64,000 bases of DNA, taken from the NCBI RefSeq assembly GCF_040567655.1, contig NZ_JBEXAC010000002.1:868001-932000 (forward strand). The letters run 5' to 3'. Position numbers and translations under genes: made by a program. This document shows, in pieces, positions 35,178-45,081 of the stretch. The notes under the pieces were generated by a model. That model saw only the letters and a program-made list of their open reading frames with translations, was not told where the DNA came from and searched no databases. Source of the DNA: Chitinophaga sp. H8 (lineage in GTDB: Bacteria; Bacteroidota; Bacteroidia; Chitinophagales; Chitinophagaceae). Within the stretch, counting starts at the first letter, position 1; each line of letters opens with the position of its first letter.

Positions 35178-38100
35178 TTAATTAATACTGTGCTTCAGCC
35201 ATTCTCCATCCTGGTAGATGATCTTTTGATCTATCCCCGCTTTTATTAATTCCATCATGCTGGTACGCATTTCTTCCGTTACGCGGGAAAATCCAAATAG
35301 CTTTACTACAAATGGAATGGCGGCTTCCGGTTGTATAGCAATAGATTCCCGCACTATTTTCTCCAGTGCCAGGAACACTTCTTCCGGTGCTATATAAGAC
35401 AGTTTTCTGGAAGGTGCCGGAAGATGTAACCGGTTGCGTAATACAGGTGTTACCATGTTGCCATCCCACAGGAAATCTCCTTTCACCGCAATATTTCCGT
35501 TAGCTGCTGCAAAGTCTACCGCCATTTTAATACTTTCCTTTATGCGGGTACCTACCCTGGCCACGCCAGCGGCTTCTACCATTCTGCGGGCAGCTTCATC
35601 AAAATGCACGGGGCTTTCCACTTTTACAACGGATTCCAGCCAATAGGACAACCTTCCTACAGAATGCAGATGGAATTCCTGCTGCGCAATGTCTGCGGGC
35701 AAGGTAGCCACTTCATATAAAGGAATATCAGGTGCTGTTACTTCTTTTTCTTCTCTGATAATGCCGGTATCTGCAGGTAATTCATCTGCGGGTTCTGCAT
35801 CATCGAGGGCTGTAATTTCCATTGCCTTTTCAATAACACTTACCAAACGTGATAACTCCCGCTCCGGATTCCTGAACCAATCTGTACTCCATATCCTGCA
35901 AATCTTCCAGCCAATGTTTTCCAGCATCTGTTGCCGTAACCGGTCCCTGTCGCGGGTAGAACGGGCAGCATGATAACTCGCACCATCGCACTCAATGCCT
36001 AATATATACCTGCCGGGATTAGCAGGGTCCACAATAGCCAGATCCAGGTAAAATCCATAGGAACCTACCTGCTTTCTTACTGTATATCCCAAGCGGGTTA
36101 AGTGGGCTGCCACATTTTCCTCAAAGGGGCTGTCTGCGGGTTTACCGCTCTCTTGCGGCACTCCAAGCCGCCCGTGTTGTGCAAAGTATAAGAAGCTCTT
36201 TAACGCTTTTACCCCATGGCTTTTGGTGCGGTTACTATCTATATCATCAGCGGTAAGATTGGTAAAGATTTCGCACCGCAATTTTGCGCGGGTAATCAAT
36301 ACGTTTAACCGCCGTTCTCCACCGTCATTATTAATAGGACCAAATGACATGCTCACATATCCTTCTTCAGTGCGCCCATACCCTACACTGATGAAAATAA
36401 CATCCCGTTCATCTCCCTGTACATTTTCCAGGTTCTTTACAAAAAACGGCTCCTGTGTATGTTGCTTAAAGAACGCTTCTATTTCGGGCGATTTTCTGCG
36501 TTCTCTTTCCAGCACATCCTGTATGGCCTGCATCTGGGCCGTACTGAATGCTACTACGCCAAGACTGAGTTTTGGATTTTTCCGGGCATGCTCCACTACT
36601 GCATTGGCTACTGCAATCGCTTCTTTTGGATTGGTCCTCGTTCTACCTCTGTCATATGCAGTACCAGCCAGGTGGTGGAACACTAATCCAAGCCTTTCTC
36701 GTGAACCGGGGCTTGGAAAGATAACCAGCTTGTTTTCATAAAATTCATGATTGGATAAACTGATCAGTGATTCATGTTTACTCCGGTAATGCCAGCGTAA
36801 CATGCGCTGTGGTGCACCCTGTGCGTCACACATGCCCAATATGCTTTGGATATCGGCCGTTACATTCTCTTCATCATCCACATCTTTAATCAGTGAATCA
36901 AAGAAACTGGTAGGCGGCAATTGTTTGCTGTCTCCTACTACTACCAATTGTTTACCTCTCAGCAAAGCACCTAATGCATCTACCGGTCTTACCTGGCTGG
37001 CTTCATCAAATATAACCAGGTCAAACTCCATAGCACCCGGCGGTAAAAAATTAGCAATTGATAACGGGCTCATCATAAACACCGGCTTAATAGCCTGTAT
37101 TGCCAGTCCGGCTTCCTGCATTAATTTGCGGATAGGCATATGACGTGCCTTTTTATTGAACTCTGTCCGCAATACATTTACCTGTCCGCCGGCTTCTATT
37201 TTAGGTACGCCATCCCAATGTTTTAATGCAGTACGCGCACGATTGTATTGCAGATTTACAATGTCCAGTTTCTTAAACTGCTGAATAGCTTCCTCATGTG
37301 TACTCCTTTCAAACTGACGAAGTGCATCCTGTTTGTTTACAGACCGTTCCAGGAGATATTCATACCATGTTTTTTGTAAGGCCGGTTTCAGCAGTTCTTT
37401 TGCTTCGGGCCAATGTATAACGGTATCAATCAATACCAGCAACTGCTCTGCTTCTGCTGTTGCTGCTAAATTATTCCAGCCGGTTACCTGTTGTATTTCC
37501 GGGAACCGCTGTATCCAGTCATTTAACAGCGTTTTCTGTTCTTCATATAATCGTTCCCGTAGCTGTATACCATCCGTGAAACGAACGCTCTCATCAAAAT
37601 TAAGTTTGGTCAGAACTGTTCCTGTTGCGGAGGCATGTTCCAGCAACTTACTTTGCAAAGTAGTATGGTATCCTTTTGCTACCGTAGCAGGCTCATTTTT
37701 TTGCAGATAAGTCAATAGCTCTTTCGGGCATTTATCTGTCTGAATATATTCATGCACCATCGCCAGATAAGTAGCGATGGCTGCTATGACTGGCCAGTCT
37801 GTATTTCCTTTCTTCCATTGGCTGCCAAACAATTCCTTAGCCAGCGGCTCCTGTTCTCTGATTACTTTTTCAAGCTGCTGTGCTTCCAGGATTGCATCTA
37901 TATATTGCAGCCTTTCACTGTTTCCTTCGGGAAGTGGTGTTTTACAAAGTGCAGCTAATTGTTGCTTGCTCCTGTTATATGTACCGATCAAAAACTTGTA
38001 CCACTTATCGCCGGAAGCTAAGAGATGCGTCCGGATTTCCAGTACAGGCTGCTCCCAGGCAATATCCAGGAAGATCGTTTCATAACTTTTGCGTAATTGC

Positions 38101-39848
38101 GATAACCGTTCTCCGGTAGCCAGCAAGCTTTTAATCTCTTCCTGCTGCGCAAGCCAGCTATTGTGATAAATGTTGCTATCTTTTAATCCTGGTTGCTGTG
38201 CTGCCAGTTCTGCCACCAATGCGAGCCGGCTGCTTTCCCCGCGGGTAGCAGCTACCGGTAATCCAAGATGACCGGCAATTACCGCCGATTCCTCCTGCAA
38301 CGCCTGTATAGCATGTAACGCCTGCTGCAAAATGGGTAGCACTATGTCCTGCTCGTTTGGCAACATTACTTTTAACTGGCTTCCCCAGAAAAGCAACCCA
38401 GCAGGTACCCCTATTTCTTTCAGCCGCGACTGTATCCTTTCTGCCAATGCCTCTGCCCGCTTCATCTTTAAAGCGTTCCAGTTTTCAATACCTGGCAAGG
38501 GTATTCTGGGCAAAACCACTTCTCCCAACGTAGTTTTTAATTGCAGCAGATAACCAATTATTTTTTGTGTGCTCAGCCCGCTTTTTTCTATTTCCTCATT
38601 TACTGCTTTGCAATAACTATTTAATTCTTTGCGATAACCATCAAACAAGCTCACTTCTTCCTGCAACTGTGCCAATGCTGGTTTTCCCAGTTCCAATACT
38701 CTCCTTAGCTCCTGGTGCAGCTCTTTTTTATTAGCCTTATGACTGTGCAATTCCAGGCAGGCTTCACCCAGATTAATATTATCCAACCGGCGTTTTACCA
38801 CTTCCAGTGCTGCCATTTTTTCGGCCACAAACAACACCTTCTTTCCTTCTCCAATAGCATTGGCAATCAGGTTAGTAATCGTTTGCGATTTACCCGTACC
38901 GGGAGGGCCCTGTATCACCAGGTTACGGCCTTCCTGCACTGCCAGCATAGCAAGCAGTTGTGAACTGTCTGCATCTACTACCTGATACAGTTCATCCGCT
39001 TTGGTATCTTCATCTATAAAAGCATCTTCTGACGACGTGGGTGGCAGATCCCTGAAACCCTCATTAAATAATGCATGTAAAATAGGATGTTCGCAAGGGT
39101 TATTATCTGCCGGCCATTTATTGCTATCCAGATCATGATAGATCATGAATTTTCCAAAAGAGAAAAAGCCCAGGGCAATGGTATCTTTCTCTACTTTCCA
39201 ATTGGTGAGTCCTTTGATGGCTGCGGCGATATCTCCGATATAATTATTCGTTACAAAATCATCCGGCTCCGGTATATCAGGCAACGCTACGCCAAATTCG
39301 TTTTTCAGTTTGGCCTGTAATGACAGGTTCATCTCTACTTCGCCTCCTGTATAACGCAACCGGAAACGTTCGCTGGCGCTGGACCGTTCCAGTGATACCG
39401 GTATTAATATCAGGGGGGCCTGTCTTGTTTCTTCACTGCCCGGTGCTTCATACCAATGCAGCATACCCAGAGAAATATACAGGATATTGATCCCCTGTTC
39501 TTCCAGGCTCGTTCTGGCTGCATAGTAGGTATTCAGCAACCTGGTTTGCAACATTACTTCCGTTTCATTGGTTTGCAGTTTGGTGTCTGTAAAGGCTTCT
39601 TCCTGCGCTGCCAGTGTAAGCTCAGGTAAATCTGTTACTTCTTCCTGCCCCGGCTTTACCGCCTTTCCCAGAAAAGTCATCGCCTTACCCTGCTTCACAA
39701 GGATATCATAAATATCTGCGGACCTTTCCTGCACTATCTGCAAGCCCCGGCTTGCCGGCAGCTTATAATTCAATAACGGGTTTCGAAGGCCTAGATCAAG
39801 TAATTCCTTACGGGAAGCTTCCAGTTTGGATAGGGTTGATTCCTGCAT
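35178..39848 (-). CDS. DUF4011-helicase-Vsr-like nuclease-DUF3320 protein (Hhe-like defence protein)
   Basis: 1556 residues. DUF4011 is at the N-terminus (RKELLDLGLRNPLLNY). A superfamily 1 helicase follows, with Walker A IQGPPGTGKSQT near 310, VIFDEASQV near 950, VVVGDSKQLPPTSFFD just after, and NVLITRAKLRCE near 1180. Then comes a Vsr/MTES_1575-like nuclease region (about 1225-1325) with SPFEENVAAHL, YLDLAIV and ECDGASYH, and a C-terminal DUF3320-like region. The same order is found in the single-gene anti-phage protein described as DUF4011-helicase-Vsr (Hhe). Motifs look intact. It is flanked by long intergenic regions and has no obvious partner. Phage defence is inferred from architecture. 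Confidence 0.85.
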   Translation of the reverse strand: MQESTLSKLEASRKELLDLGLRNPLLNYKLPASRGLQIVQERSADIYDILVKQGKAMTFLGKAVKPGQEEVTDLPELTLAAQEEAFTDTKLQTNETEVMLQTRLLNTYYAARTSLEEQGINILYISLGMLHWYEAPGSEETRQAPLILIPVSLERSSASERFRLRYTGGEVEMNLSLQAKLKNEFGVALPDIPEPDDFVTNNYIGDIAAAIKGLTNWKVEKDTIALGFFSFGKFMIYHDLDSNKWPADNNPCEHPILHALFNEGFRDLPPTSSEDAFIDEDTKADELYQVVDADSSQLLAMLAVQEGRNLVIQGPPGTGKSQTITNLIANAIGEGKKVLFVAEKMAALEVVKRRLDNINLGEACLELHSHKANKKELHQELRRVLELGKPALAQLQEEVSLFDGYRKELNSYCKAVNEEIEKSGLSTQKIIGYLLQLKTTLGEVVLPRIPLPGIENWNALKMKRAEALAERIQSRLKEIGVPAGLLFWGSQLKVMLPNEQDIVLPILQQALHAIQALQEESAVIAGHLGLPVAATRGESSRLALVAELAAQQPGLKDSNIYHNSWLAQQEEIKSLLATGERLSQLRKSYETIFLDIAWEQPVLEIRTHLLASGDKWYKFLIGTYNRSKQQLAALCKTPLPEGNSERLQYIDAILEAQQLEKVIREQEPLAKELFGSQWKKGNTDWPVIAAIATYLAMVHEYIQTDKCPKELLTYLQKNEPATVAKGYHTTLQSKLLEHASATGTVLTKLNFDESVRFTDGIQLRERLYEEQKTLLNDWIQRFPEIQQVTGWNNLAATAEAEQLLVLIDTVIHWPEAKELLKPALQKTWYEYLLERSVNKQDALRQFERSTHEEAIQQFKKLDIVNLQYNRARTALKHWDGVPKIEAGGQVNVLRTEFNKKARHMPIRKLMQEAGLAIQAIKPVFMMSPLSIANFLPPGAMEFDLVIFDEASQVRPVDALGALLRGKQLVVVGDSKQLPPTSFFDSLIKDVDDEENVTADIQSILGMCDAQGAPQRMLRWHYRSKHESLISLSNHEFYENKLVIFPSPGSRERLGLVFHHLAGTAYDRGRTRTNPKEAIAVANAVVEHARKNPKLSLGVVAFSTAQMQAIQDVLERERRKSPEIEAFFKQHTQEPFFVKNLENVQGDERDVIFISVGYGRTEEGYVSMSFGPINNDGGERRLNVLITRAKLRCEIFTNLTADDIDSNRTKSHGVKALKSFLYFAQHGRLGVPQESGKPADSPFEENVAAHLTRLGYTVRKQVGSYGFYLDLAIVDPANPGRYILGIECDGASYHAARSTRDRDRLRQQMLENIGWKICRIWSTDWFRNPERELSRLVSVIEKAMEITALDDAEPADELPADTGIIREEKEVTAPDIPLYEVATLPADIAQQEFHLHSVGRLSYWLESVVKVESPVHFDEAARRMVEAAGVARVGTRIKESIKMAVDFAAANGNIAVKGDFLWDGNMVTPVLRNRLHLPAPSRKLSYIAPEEVFLALEKIVRESIAIQPEAAIPFVVKLFGFSRVTEEMRTSMMELIKAGIDQKIIYQDGEWLKHSIN

Positions 39849-40005
39849 TTGTATTGATTATATTATAACGAAGTGGTGCTAAATTACTGCTTTTAACAGT
39901 TACGGCTACATACAGTACACGGAATGTTATAAAACAGCCCTGAACGGCTTGTTTTTTGCATAATACAATGCACTATCTTTATTACTACTTAATACATCAT
40001 CAGGC

Positions 40006-41484
40006 TTGCATTCGCTTATCAATTTTTTGTCGGATACCAACTGGCACCTCTTTGTAAAAATATCAGGCTATGTGCTGGTAGTGCTCACATTTGTAGGTGT
40101 GGCAGGTACTATTCTGCTGGAAAACCGTAACCCAGTAAAAGCAATTGCCTATATCTTGTTACTCATCTTTGTACCCATCGCCGGTCTTATTGTTTACTAT
40201 TACCTGGGCAGGGATCTGCGGAAAAAAAAGCGCTTTACACTAAAAGGCAGTAAGGATGAAGGACTATTTTTAAGATACCGGGAATCCCAAAAGAAGGAAA
40301 TACAGGATATGCAGCTGGCACTGCGGCATCTGGTGGGTACCAAACAGGAACTATCCGGCATGCTCATGAATACCAGGCAATCCATTCTTACCAGACATAA
40401 CCGGGTACAGCTTTTACTGAATGGTGAAGAAAAATTTCCCGAAGTATTAAAGGCGTTGCAGACAGCAAAACATCATATTCATATTGAATATTACATTTTT
40501 ACGGACGATGAGATTGGTAATGAAGTAGTACGTATCCTGCTGGAAAAATTAAAAGAGGGGGTAGAAGTGAGAGTAGTATATGACGACCTGGGCAGCAATC
40601 ATATAGGCGTTATTCCCGACGTATTAAGGGAGCATGGAGCGGAAGTATACACTTTTGCGCCGGTACTCCTTAACCTCTATGTAAATGCGAATTATCGCAA
40701 TCACCGGAAAATCATCGTAGTAGATTGTAAAATAGGTTTTGTAGGCGGCATCAATCTGGACGACCGTTATCTGAATAATGGGAAACACAAATTATTCTGG
40801 CGGGATACCCACCTGAAACTGGAAGGAGATGCCGTCAACATACTGCAATTACAGTTTCTGATGAGCTTCCGGTATTGCAGTAAAAAATCCTTTCCTTTTG
40901 CAGTGCCTTATTTCTGTAGAACAACAATACCGGATACCTGCTACGTAGATATAGTGGCCAGCGGACCAGATTCAGAATGGCCTATGTCGATGGAGTGTAT
41001 CCTGATGGCTATTAATGTGGCCAAACACCGGATCCGTATCACTAATCCTTACTTTATTCCTACGGAAGAAATTCTGACCGCGCTCCAGCTGGCAGCACTG
41101 GCAGGTAAAAATGTAGAATTAATCCTGCCCGGTAAAGGAGACTCCTATATTGTGCAACATGCTGCTTATTCTTATATCAAGCCACTCCTGGAAGCAGGCG
41201 TTAAAGTATACTTTTATCAACGTGGTTTTGTACATGCCAAAACAATGGTGGTAGATGATAATCTTGCCTGGGTAGGTAGTGTAAACCTGGATAATCGCAG
41301 CTTTTTCCTCAACTGTGAAATCTCTGCTATTGTATATGATAAAGCAGTAGCTGCCGCTTTAAATAAAGCGTTTGAAGAAGATCTGAAGCATGCCGTTCCG
41401 GTGCAGGAAACCCGGTGGAACAAGCGAACTGTCATAAAAAGATTTGCAGATGCCGTGTGCCGGCTATTAACCCCTTTATTGTAG
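40006..41484 (+). CDS. cls: Cardiolipin synthase (phospholipase D family), TTG start
   Basis: 492 residues. Two N-terminal membrane helices (about 12-32 and 40-58) end in a GRDLRKKKRF basic stretch. Two HKD motifs follow: HRKIIVVDC near 231 with GGINLDD, and HAKTMVVDD near 409 with GSVNLDNRSF. This is the two-HKD bacterial cardiolipin synthase layout; it condenses two phosphatidylglycerols at the inner membrane. No in-frame ATG exists before the first helix back to a stop at 39961-39963, so TTG at 40006 is the likely start. It diverges from the Hhe-like gene. Confidence 0.92.
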   Translation: MHSLINFLSDTNWHLFVKISGYVLVVLTFVGVAGTILLENRNPVKAIAYILLLIFVPIAGLIVYYYLGRDLRKKKRFTLKGSKDEGLFLRYRESQKKEIQDMQLALRHLVGTKQELSGMLMNTRQSILTRHNRVQLLLNGEEKFPEVLKALQTAKHHIHIEYYIFTDDEIGNEVVRILLEKLKEGVEVRVVYDDLGSNHIGVIPDVLREHGAEVYTFAPVLLNLYVNANYRNHRKIIVVDCKIGFVGGINLDDRYLNNGKHKLFWRDTHLKLEGDAVNILQLQFLMSFRYCSKKSFPFAVPYFCRTTIPDTCYVDIVASGPDSEWPMSMECILMAINVAKHRIRITNPYFIPTEEILTALQLAALAGKNVELILPGKGDSYIVQHAAYSYIKPLLEAGVKVYFYQRGFVHAKTMVVDDNLAWVGSVNLDNRSFFLNCEISAIVYDKAVAAALNKAFEEDLKHAVPVQETRWNKRTVIKRFADAVCRLLTPLL

Positions 41485-41499
41485 CTTTTTTATCGTCAT

Positions 41500-41919
41500 T
41501 CAGGACTGATCCTCCTCCAGATCCTCATGTCTGTCACCTCCAAGACTGTAGAAATTGTTCTCTTCATCCTCATTGCCTGCTGCCTCCGATTCGTCATCCA
41601 GCTCTGCTCCTGGCACATCGAGGTCATCTCCGCTTTCATCTGGCTCCCAGGTATCTCCCTTTCCTTCCTTTTTTCGCTCCGCTTTTCTTTGGGGAGATAA
41701 TTCATTGTTGATCCGGGCCGACCGGGCAACATTCTCCACATCAAGGTCCACTTTATTATGCTCATTATCCGCATTCATGATATCTTCTTCTGCCGGATAA
41801 GCAGGATATCCTGGAAATGATTCATCATTCGTTTTATCTGCTGCTTCCCCTTTTACCGGTTTGGATGCTGCTTTCCCTGCAGAAGACTGCCCTTGCTGTT
41901 TTGGATTTTTCGCTTTCAT
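41500..41919 (-). CDS. Acidic low-complexity conserved protein, unknown function
   Basis: 139 residues. The basic N-terminus (KAKNPKQQGQSSAGK) is followed by SFPGYPAYPAEEDIMN and a strongly acidic C-terminal half with DLDVPGAELDDE and ENNFYSLGGDRHEDLEED. The YPxYPxxEDI and SGDDLDVPGAELDDE motifs recur, as I recall, in short Bacteroidota proteins of unknown function, so the gene is probably real despite low complexity. No signal or membrane segment. It is convergent with cls (15 bases between stops). Function cannot be assigned. Confidence 0.7.
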   Translation of the reverse strand: MKAKNPKQQGQSSAGKAASKPVKGEAADKTNDESFPGYPAYPAEEDIMNADNEHNKVDLDVENVARSARINNELSPQRKAERKKEGKGDTWEPDESGDDLDVPGAELDDESEAAGNEDEENNFYSLGGDRHEDLEEDQS

Positions 41920-41999
41920 AGCAGTAATGTTTATGTTTTATACAGAAAATGCTATGCCAGTTAATTAGCTCGATCACCGTTTTACCTGGAGGATAGGTA

Positions 42000-43121
42000 T
42001 TACATCGGTATCATTTTTAAACATACCGGCATCGATACTTTAACTTCCTGTCCGGTAGGAGTTAATAACCCGGTGGTAGCATCTCTCTTTAAAACAACAA
42101 TATTATCGGTGTCCTGGTTGGCTACGAGCAAATAATTTCCGGTGGGATCTATTACAAAATTCCGGGGCGATTTTCCAGCTGCTGTATGTTGTCCTACATA
42201 TTGCAGCTGGCCACTTTTTGCATTCACAGTATAGATCACAATATTGTTGAGGTCTCCCCTGTTGGAAGCATAGAGAAATTTCCCATCTGGCGAGAGGTGA
42301 ATATCTGCTCCTGAAATTACGCCTTTAAAATCCTCTGGCAGCATGGTGATGCTTTGAAACTCCGTCAGTTTTCCTTTGGAATAACGGAAAGCCGTTACTT
42401 TTCCGTCCAGCTCCCGGATCACGTAAGCCCATTTGCGATTGGTATGAAAAACAATATGCCGGGGTCCTGCACCAGGAAATAACGGTGCAAATGAAGGATT
42501 GGCGGGTGTTAATGGTGTAGCGGCATCCGCATTGTATTTATATATTTTTACCTGGTCTATTCCCAGATCCGGTACATAGAGGTATTGCTGGTCCGGACTG
42601 AACTCCACACAATGTACATGTGCTTTTTCCTGGCGCTTTTTGTTTACACTGGTACCACTATGCTGAATGGTCTGTACAGGAGCACTTACATTTCCATCAG
42701 GTAATATTTTTAATACTGCCAGACTACCGCCACTGTAATTACCTACTACCACATTTTTTCCGGCAGCATCTGTATTAATATAACAGGGACCATCACCTCC
42801 GGACGACTGTTTATTTAACTGTTGTAATTGCCCTTTCGCTGCATCAAATGAAAAAGCGGCTACCTGTCCCCCACCCTTACCCCATTCACTTACCGCATAC
42901 ACCTGTTTATTGCCCGGTGCCACTGTCAGATAAGATGGATTTTCCACTCCTTCTGCAGTACTTACATATGTTAATGTTCCTGTAGTAGCATCAAATTTAT
43001 ATACATAAATACCCTTGCTTTCTTTTTGGGTATAGGTACCTACTATTATATAAAAAGCAGATTGGGCCGGCAAAAGGAATGGAAGTAATAACATATTGCA
43101 AAGTAAAATGAGCGTGCGCAT
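42000..43121 (-). CDS. Exported lactonase-like seven-bladed beta-propeller protein
   Basis: 373 residues with a signal peptide (cleaved after PAQS-type junction near 20). The body is the lactonase (Pgl-like) propeller: FYIIVGTYTQKESKGIYVYKFD, VENPSYLTVAPGNKQVYAVSE, KAHVHCVEFSPDQQYLYVPDLG, GAGPRHIVFH, and SPRNFVIDPTGNYLLVANQD. The HVHC and GPRHIVFH segments are typical of 6-phosphogluconolactonase/YbhE relatives. As an exported protein, it is unlikely to serve in the pentose phosphate path, so the substrate may be another lactone. It is 75 bp downstream of the anti-sigma gene. Confidence 0.85.
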   Translation of the reverse strand: MRTLILLCNMLLLPFLLPAQSAFYIIVGTYTQKESKGIYVYKFDATTGTLTYVSTAEGVENPSYLTVAPGNKQVYAVSEWGKGGGQVAAFSFDAAKGQLQQLNKQSSGGDGPCYINTDAAGKNVVVGNYSGGSLAVLKILPDGNVSAPVQTIQHSGTSVNKKRQEKAHVHCVEFSPDQQYLYVPDLGIDQVKIYKYNADAATPLTPANPSFAPLFPGAGPRHIVFHTNRKWAYVIRELDGKVTAFRYSKGKLTEFQSITMLPEDFKGVISGADIHLSPDGKFLYASNRGDLNNIVIYTVNAKSGQLQYVGQHTAAGKSPRNFVIDPTGNYLLVANQDTDNIVVLKRDATTGLLTPTGQEVKVSMPVCLKMIPM

Positions 43122-43196
43122 AATGCATGAATTAAGTAAGTTGATGGCATTGTAAGCAGTTACAATTTACACAACAAAGTACTGAATACATAATGC

Positions 43197-44450
43197 TTAA
43201 AATTTCACACCGGAGAAATTTACTTGAAGGGCTACCCCTGCAGAATAAAGTTTTACTTCTCCATAGCCCACACCTTTGAATGGTATTTTTGCATAGGGTT
43301 GTACTCCCAGGGAAATATGTTTCCCCACCGGATGTTGCCAGGTAAGTGCTACGTTGAGAATGGCTATATAATGCTGATTTTGATTATTGAATTCCATCTC
43401 CTTACCCGGATAATTATTGGCATAGTAATAATCATAGTTTTCTTTCAGCATAAAATAATTGGATGCGCCCAATGTAGCACTCAGCGTATTTTGTTGCTTG
43501 CGCAGGAAGGTATAATTTACGTTCACCGGTACATCCAGCACACTACACACCGCATCTATTTTAGTGACTGTATAACCAGGATTAGATGGTGGAGGCAATT
43601 TCTTTAGTACTGCATAATCATTGGGAGTAGCACCATATATTTTCTTACTGTACACCGCACCCGTAGTAAAAGACCAATGACGGTTTGCCTGATAGTGGAC
43701 TAAGGCACCTGCATTAAAACCTATCCTACCATATTTAAGAGAAGGAGCTACATTAAAATCAGGCCCTAAGGTTAAGCCAAAAGAAATTCCCCGGTGTGCA
43801 GCTTGCTGCGGGGTTGTTGGTGATACTACCTCAGCGGTAGCTAGTAAAGGTATTTCAGGAGTAGCTGTTAATGCTGTAGTAATCTGCGGGTCCTGCGCTT
43901 TATTGGTATTTATTGCTGCAATACCTTCCTGAGAAGAAACTGGGTATCCACTGTTTTCTGTATAGTTATCAGTCTTATGGGCTGATACCGGAGATACCGG
44001 TATATATTCTTTTTTTCCGGTTGCTGCTGCTGGTTTTATACTATTATTCCGTTTATTATTATTGTCGTTATTTTTTACAATCTGAATAGCAGGAACGGTA
44101 ACGTTATCTACCGGTGCGGTACTTTTTTTTGCAGCAGTAGTAACAGGTGAATCGGCCACTGTATTGGATATTGCTGGAGTATTAATAGCCTGATTAAGTT
44201 TAAGTGTATCCGTTTCCGTTATGCCACTAGTTGTATTGGCACGGGAAGGTATATACTGATTCCAGTACCATACTGCACCACCGCCTAACAGCAATAGCAA
44301 CAAGGGCCACCACCATCCACCACCTTTTCTGCGGGGCTGACGGAGAGATACATCCAATTGCTGATCCATTTTGTTCCAGGCATCCTGGTCAAATGGAATA
44401 TCAGCTTCATTCAGCTTTTCCCTGATCCTATTTTCAAAAGCATCACTCAT
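43197..44450 (-). CDS. Membrane anti-sigma-like protein with C-terminal barrel-like domain
   Basis: 417 residues. The first 40 residues are cytoplasmic (FENRIREKLNEADIPFDQDAWNKM pattern), followed by a membrane helix (about 46-62, WWWPLLLLLLGGGAVWYW). A low-complexity Thr/Ala/Asn-rich linker spans about 65-215, and a beta-rich C-terminal domain (about 220-417) has GLTLGPDFNVAPSLKYGRIG and ends in SAGVALQVNFSGVKF with aromatic C-terminus, as in small outer-membrane barrels. It overlaps the preceding ECF sigma gene by 8 bases, which marks it as the cognate anti-sigma. The mixed membrane-helix/barrel-like layout is known in this phylum but the mechanism is unclear. Confidence 0.75.
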   Translation of the reverse strand: MSDAFENRIREKLNEADIPFDQDAWNKMDQQLDVSLRQPRRKGGGWWWPLLLLLLGGGAVWYWNQYIPSRANTTSGITETDTLKLNQAINTPAISNTVADSPVTTAAKKSTAPVDNVTVPAIQIVKNNDNNNKRNNSIKPAAATGKKEYIPVSPVSAHKTDNYTENSGYPVSSQEGIAAINTNKAQDPQITTALTATPEIPLLATAEVVSPTTPQQAAHRGISFGLTLGPDFNVAPSLKYGRIGFNAGALVHYQANRHWSFTTGAVYSKKIYGATPNDYAVLKKLPPPSNPGYTVTKIDAVCSVLDVPVNVNYTFLRKQQNTLSATLGASNYFMLKENYDYYYANNYPGKEMEFNNQNQHYIAILNVALTWQHPVGKHISLGVQPYAKIPFKGVGYGEVKLYSAGVALQVNFSGVKF

Positions 44451-45081
44451 TTTTTGTTAATGACAAATTTTTGGAGGTATCATCCAACGGATGAATGCCT
44501 TCCGTAATTTTTAGAATTTTCTCTCTTAAAATCTTTTTGGCTTTGAATAAATTCGATTTGGAAGTTCCTTCAGAAATAGCCAGCATTGCAGCAATTTCCT
44601 GATGATGATATCCTTCCATCACATATAAATTAAAGACAGTACGGTATGCAGGAGGTAATGTTTGTATATGCTTCAGTAATTCTTCATAAGAGATTTTGTC
44701 GAGGGTTTTATCTTCCATTCCCAGATCATAGATATGTTCAATGTTGTCGGTAAAAGCGATTTTAGATTTACTCCTCAGAAAATCAATTGCGGTGTTTACT
44801 ATAATTTTTGCCAGCCAGCTTTTAAATGAACGATTGGTATCGAATGAAGCAATGTGCTGAAATACTTTAAGAAATCCATCATTTAAAATCTCTATTGCCT
44901 CTGCCCTGTTTTGCGCATAACGCAAACAGATACTCATTGCATATCCGAAAAATTCCCGGTACAATGCCTCCTGGCTACCGCGCTTCCATTCGCGGCAGCC
45001 CTCAATAATATGAATCAGATTTTGCACAAATATTTGTGATCGCCCTTTTGCTCTAAAGTATTTTTTTACGGAATACCTCAA
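44443..45081 (-). CDS. ECF-type RNA polymerase sigma factor
   Basis: 212 residues. Region 2 covers about 40-105 (YREFFGYAMSICLRYAQNRAEAIEILNDGFLKVFQHIASFD). Region 4 has HIQTLPPAYRTVFNLYVMEGYHHQEIAAMLAISEGTS helix-turn-helix near 140-185. It is a sigma-70 family ECF factor of the Bacteroidota SigV/W-like type. The gene overlaps the anti-sigma gene by 8 bases in a translationally coupled pair. Target promoters unknown. The upstream 45.1-45.4 kb region contains repeated AAAAAG-CMA-CTTTT motifs that could be autoregulatory. Confidence 0.9.
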   Translation of the reverse strand: MRYSVKKYFRAKGRSQIFVQNLIHIIEGCREWKRGSQEALYREFFGYAMSICLRYAQNRAEAIEILNDGFLKVFQHIASFDTNRSFKSWLAKIIVNTAIDFLRSKSKIAFTDNIEHIYDLGMEDKTLDKISYEELLKHIQTLPPAYRTVFNLYVMEGYHHQEIAAMLAISEGTSKSNLFKAKKILREKILKITEGIHPLDDTSKNLSLTKNE

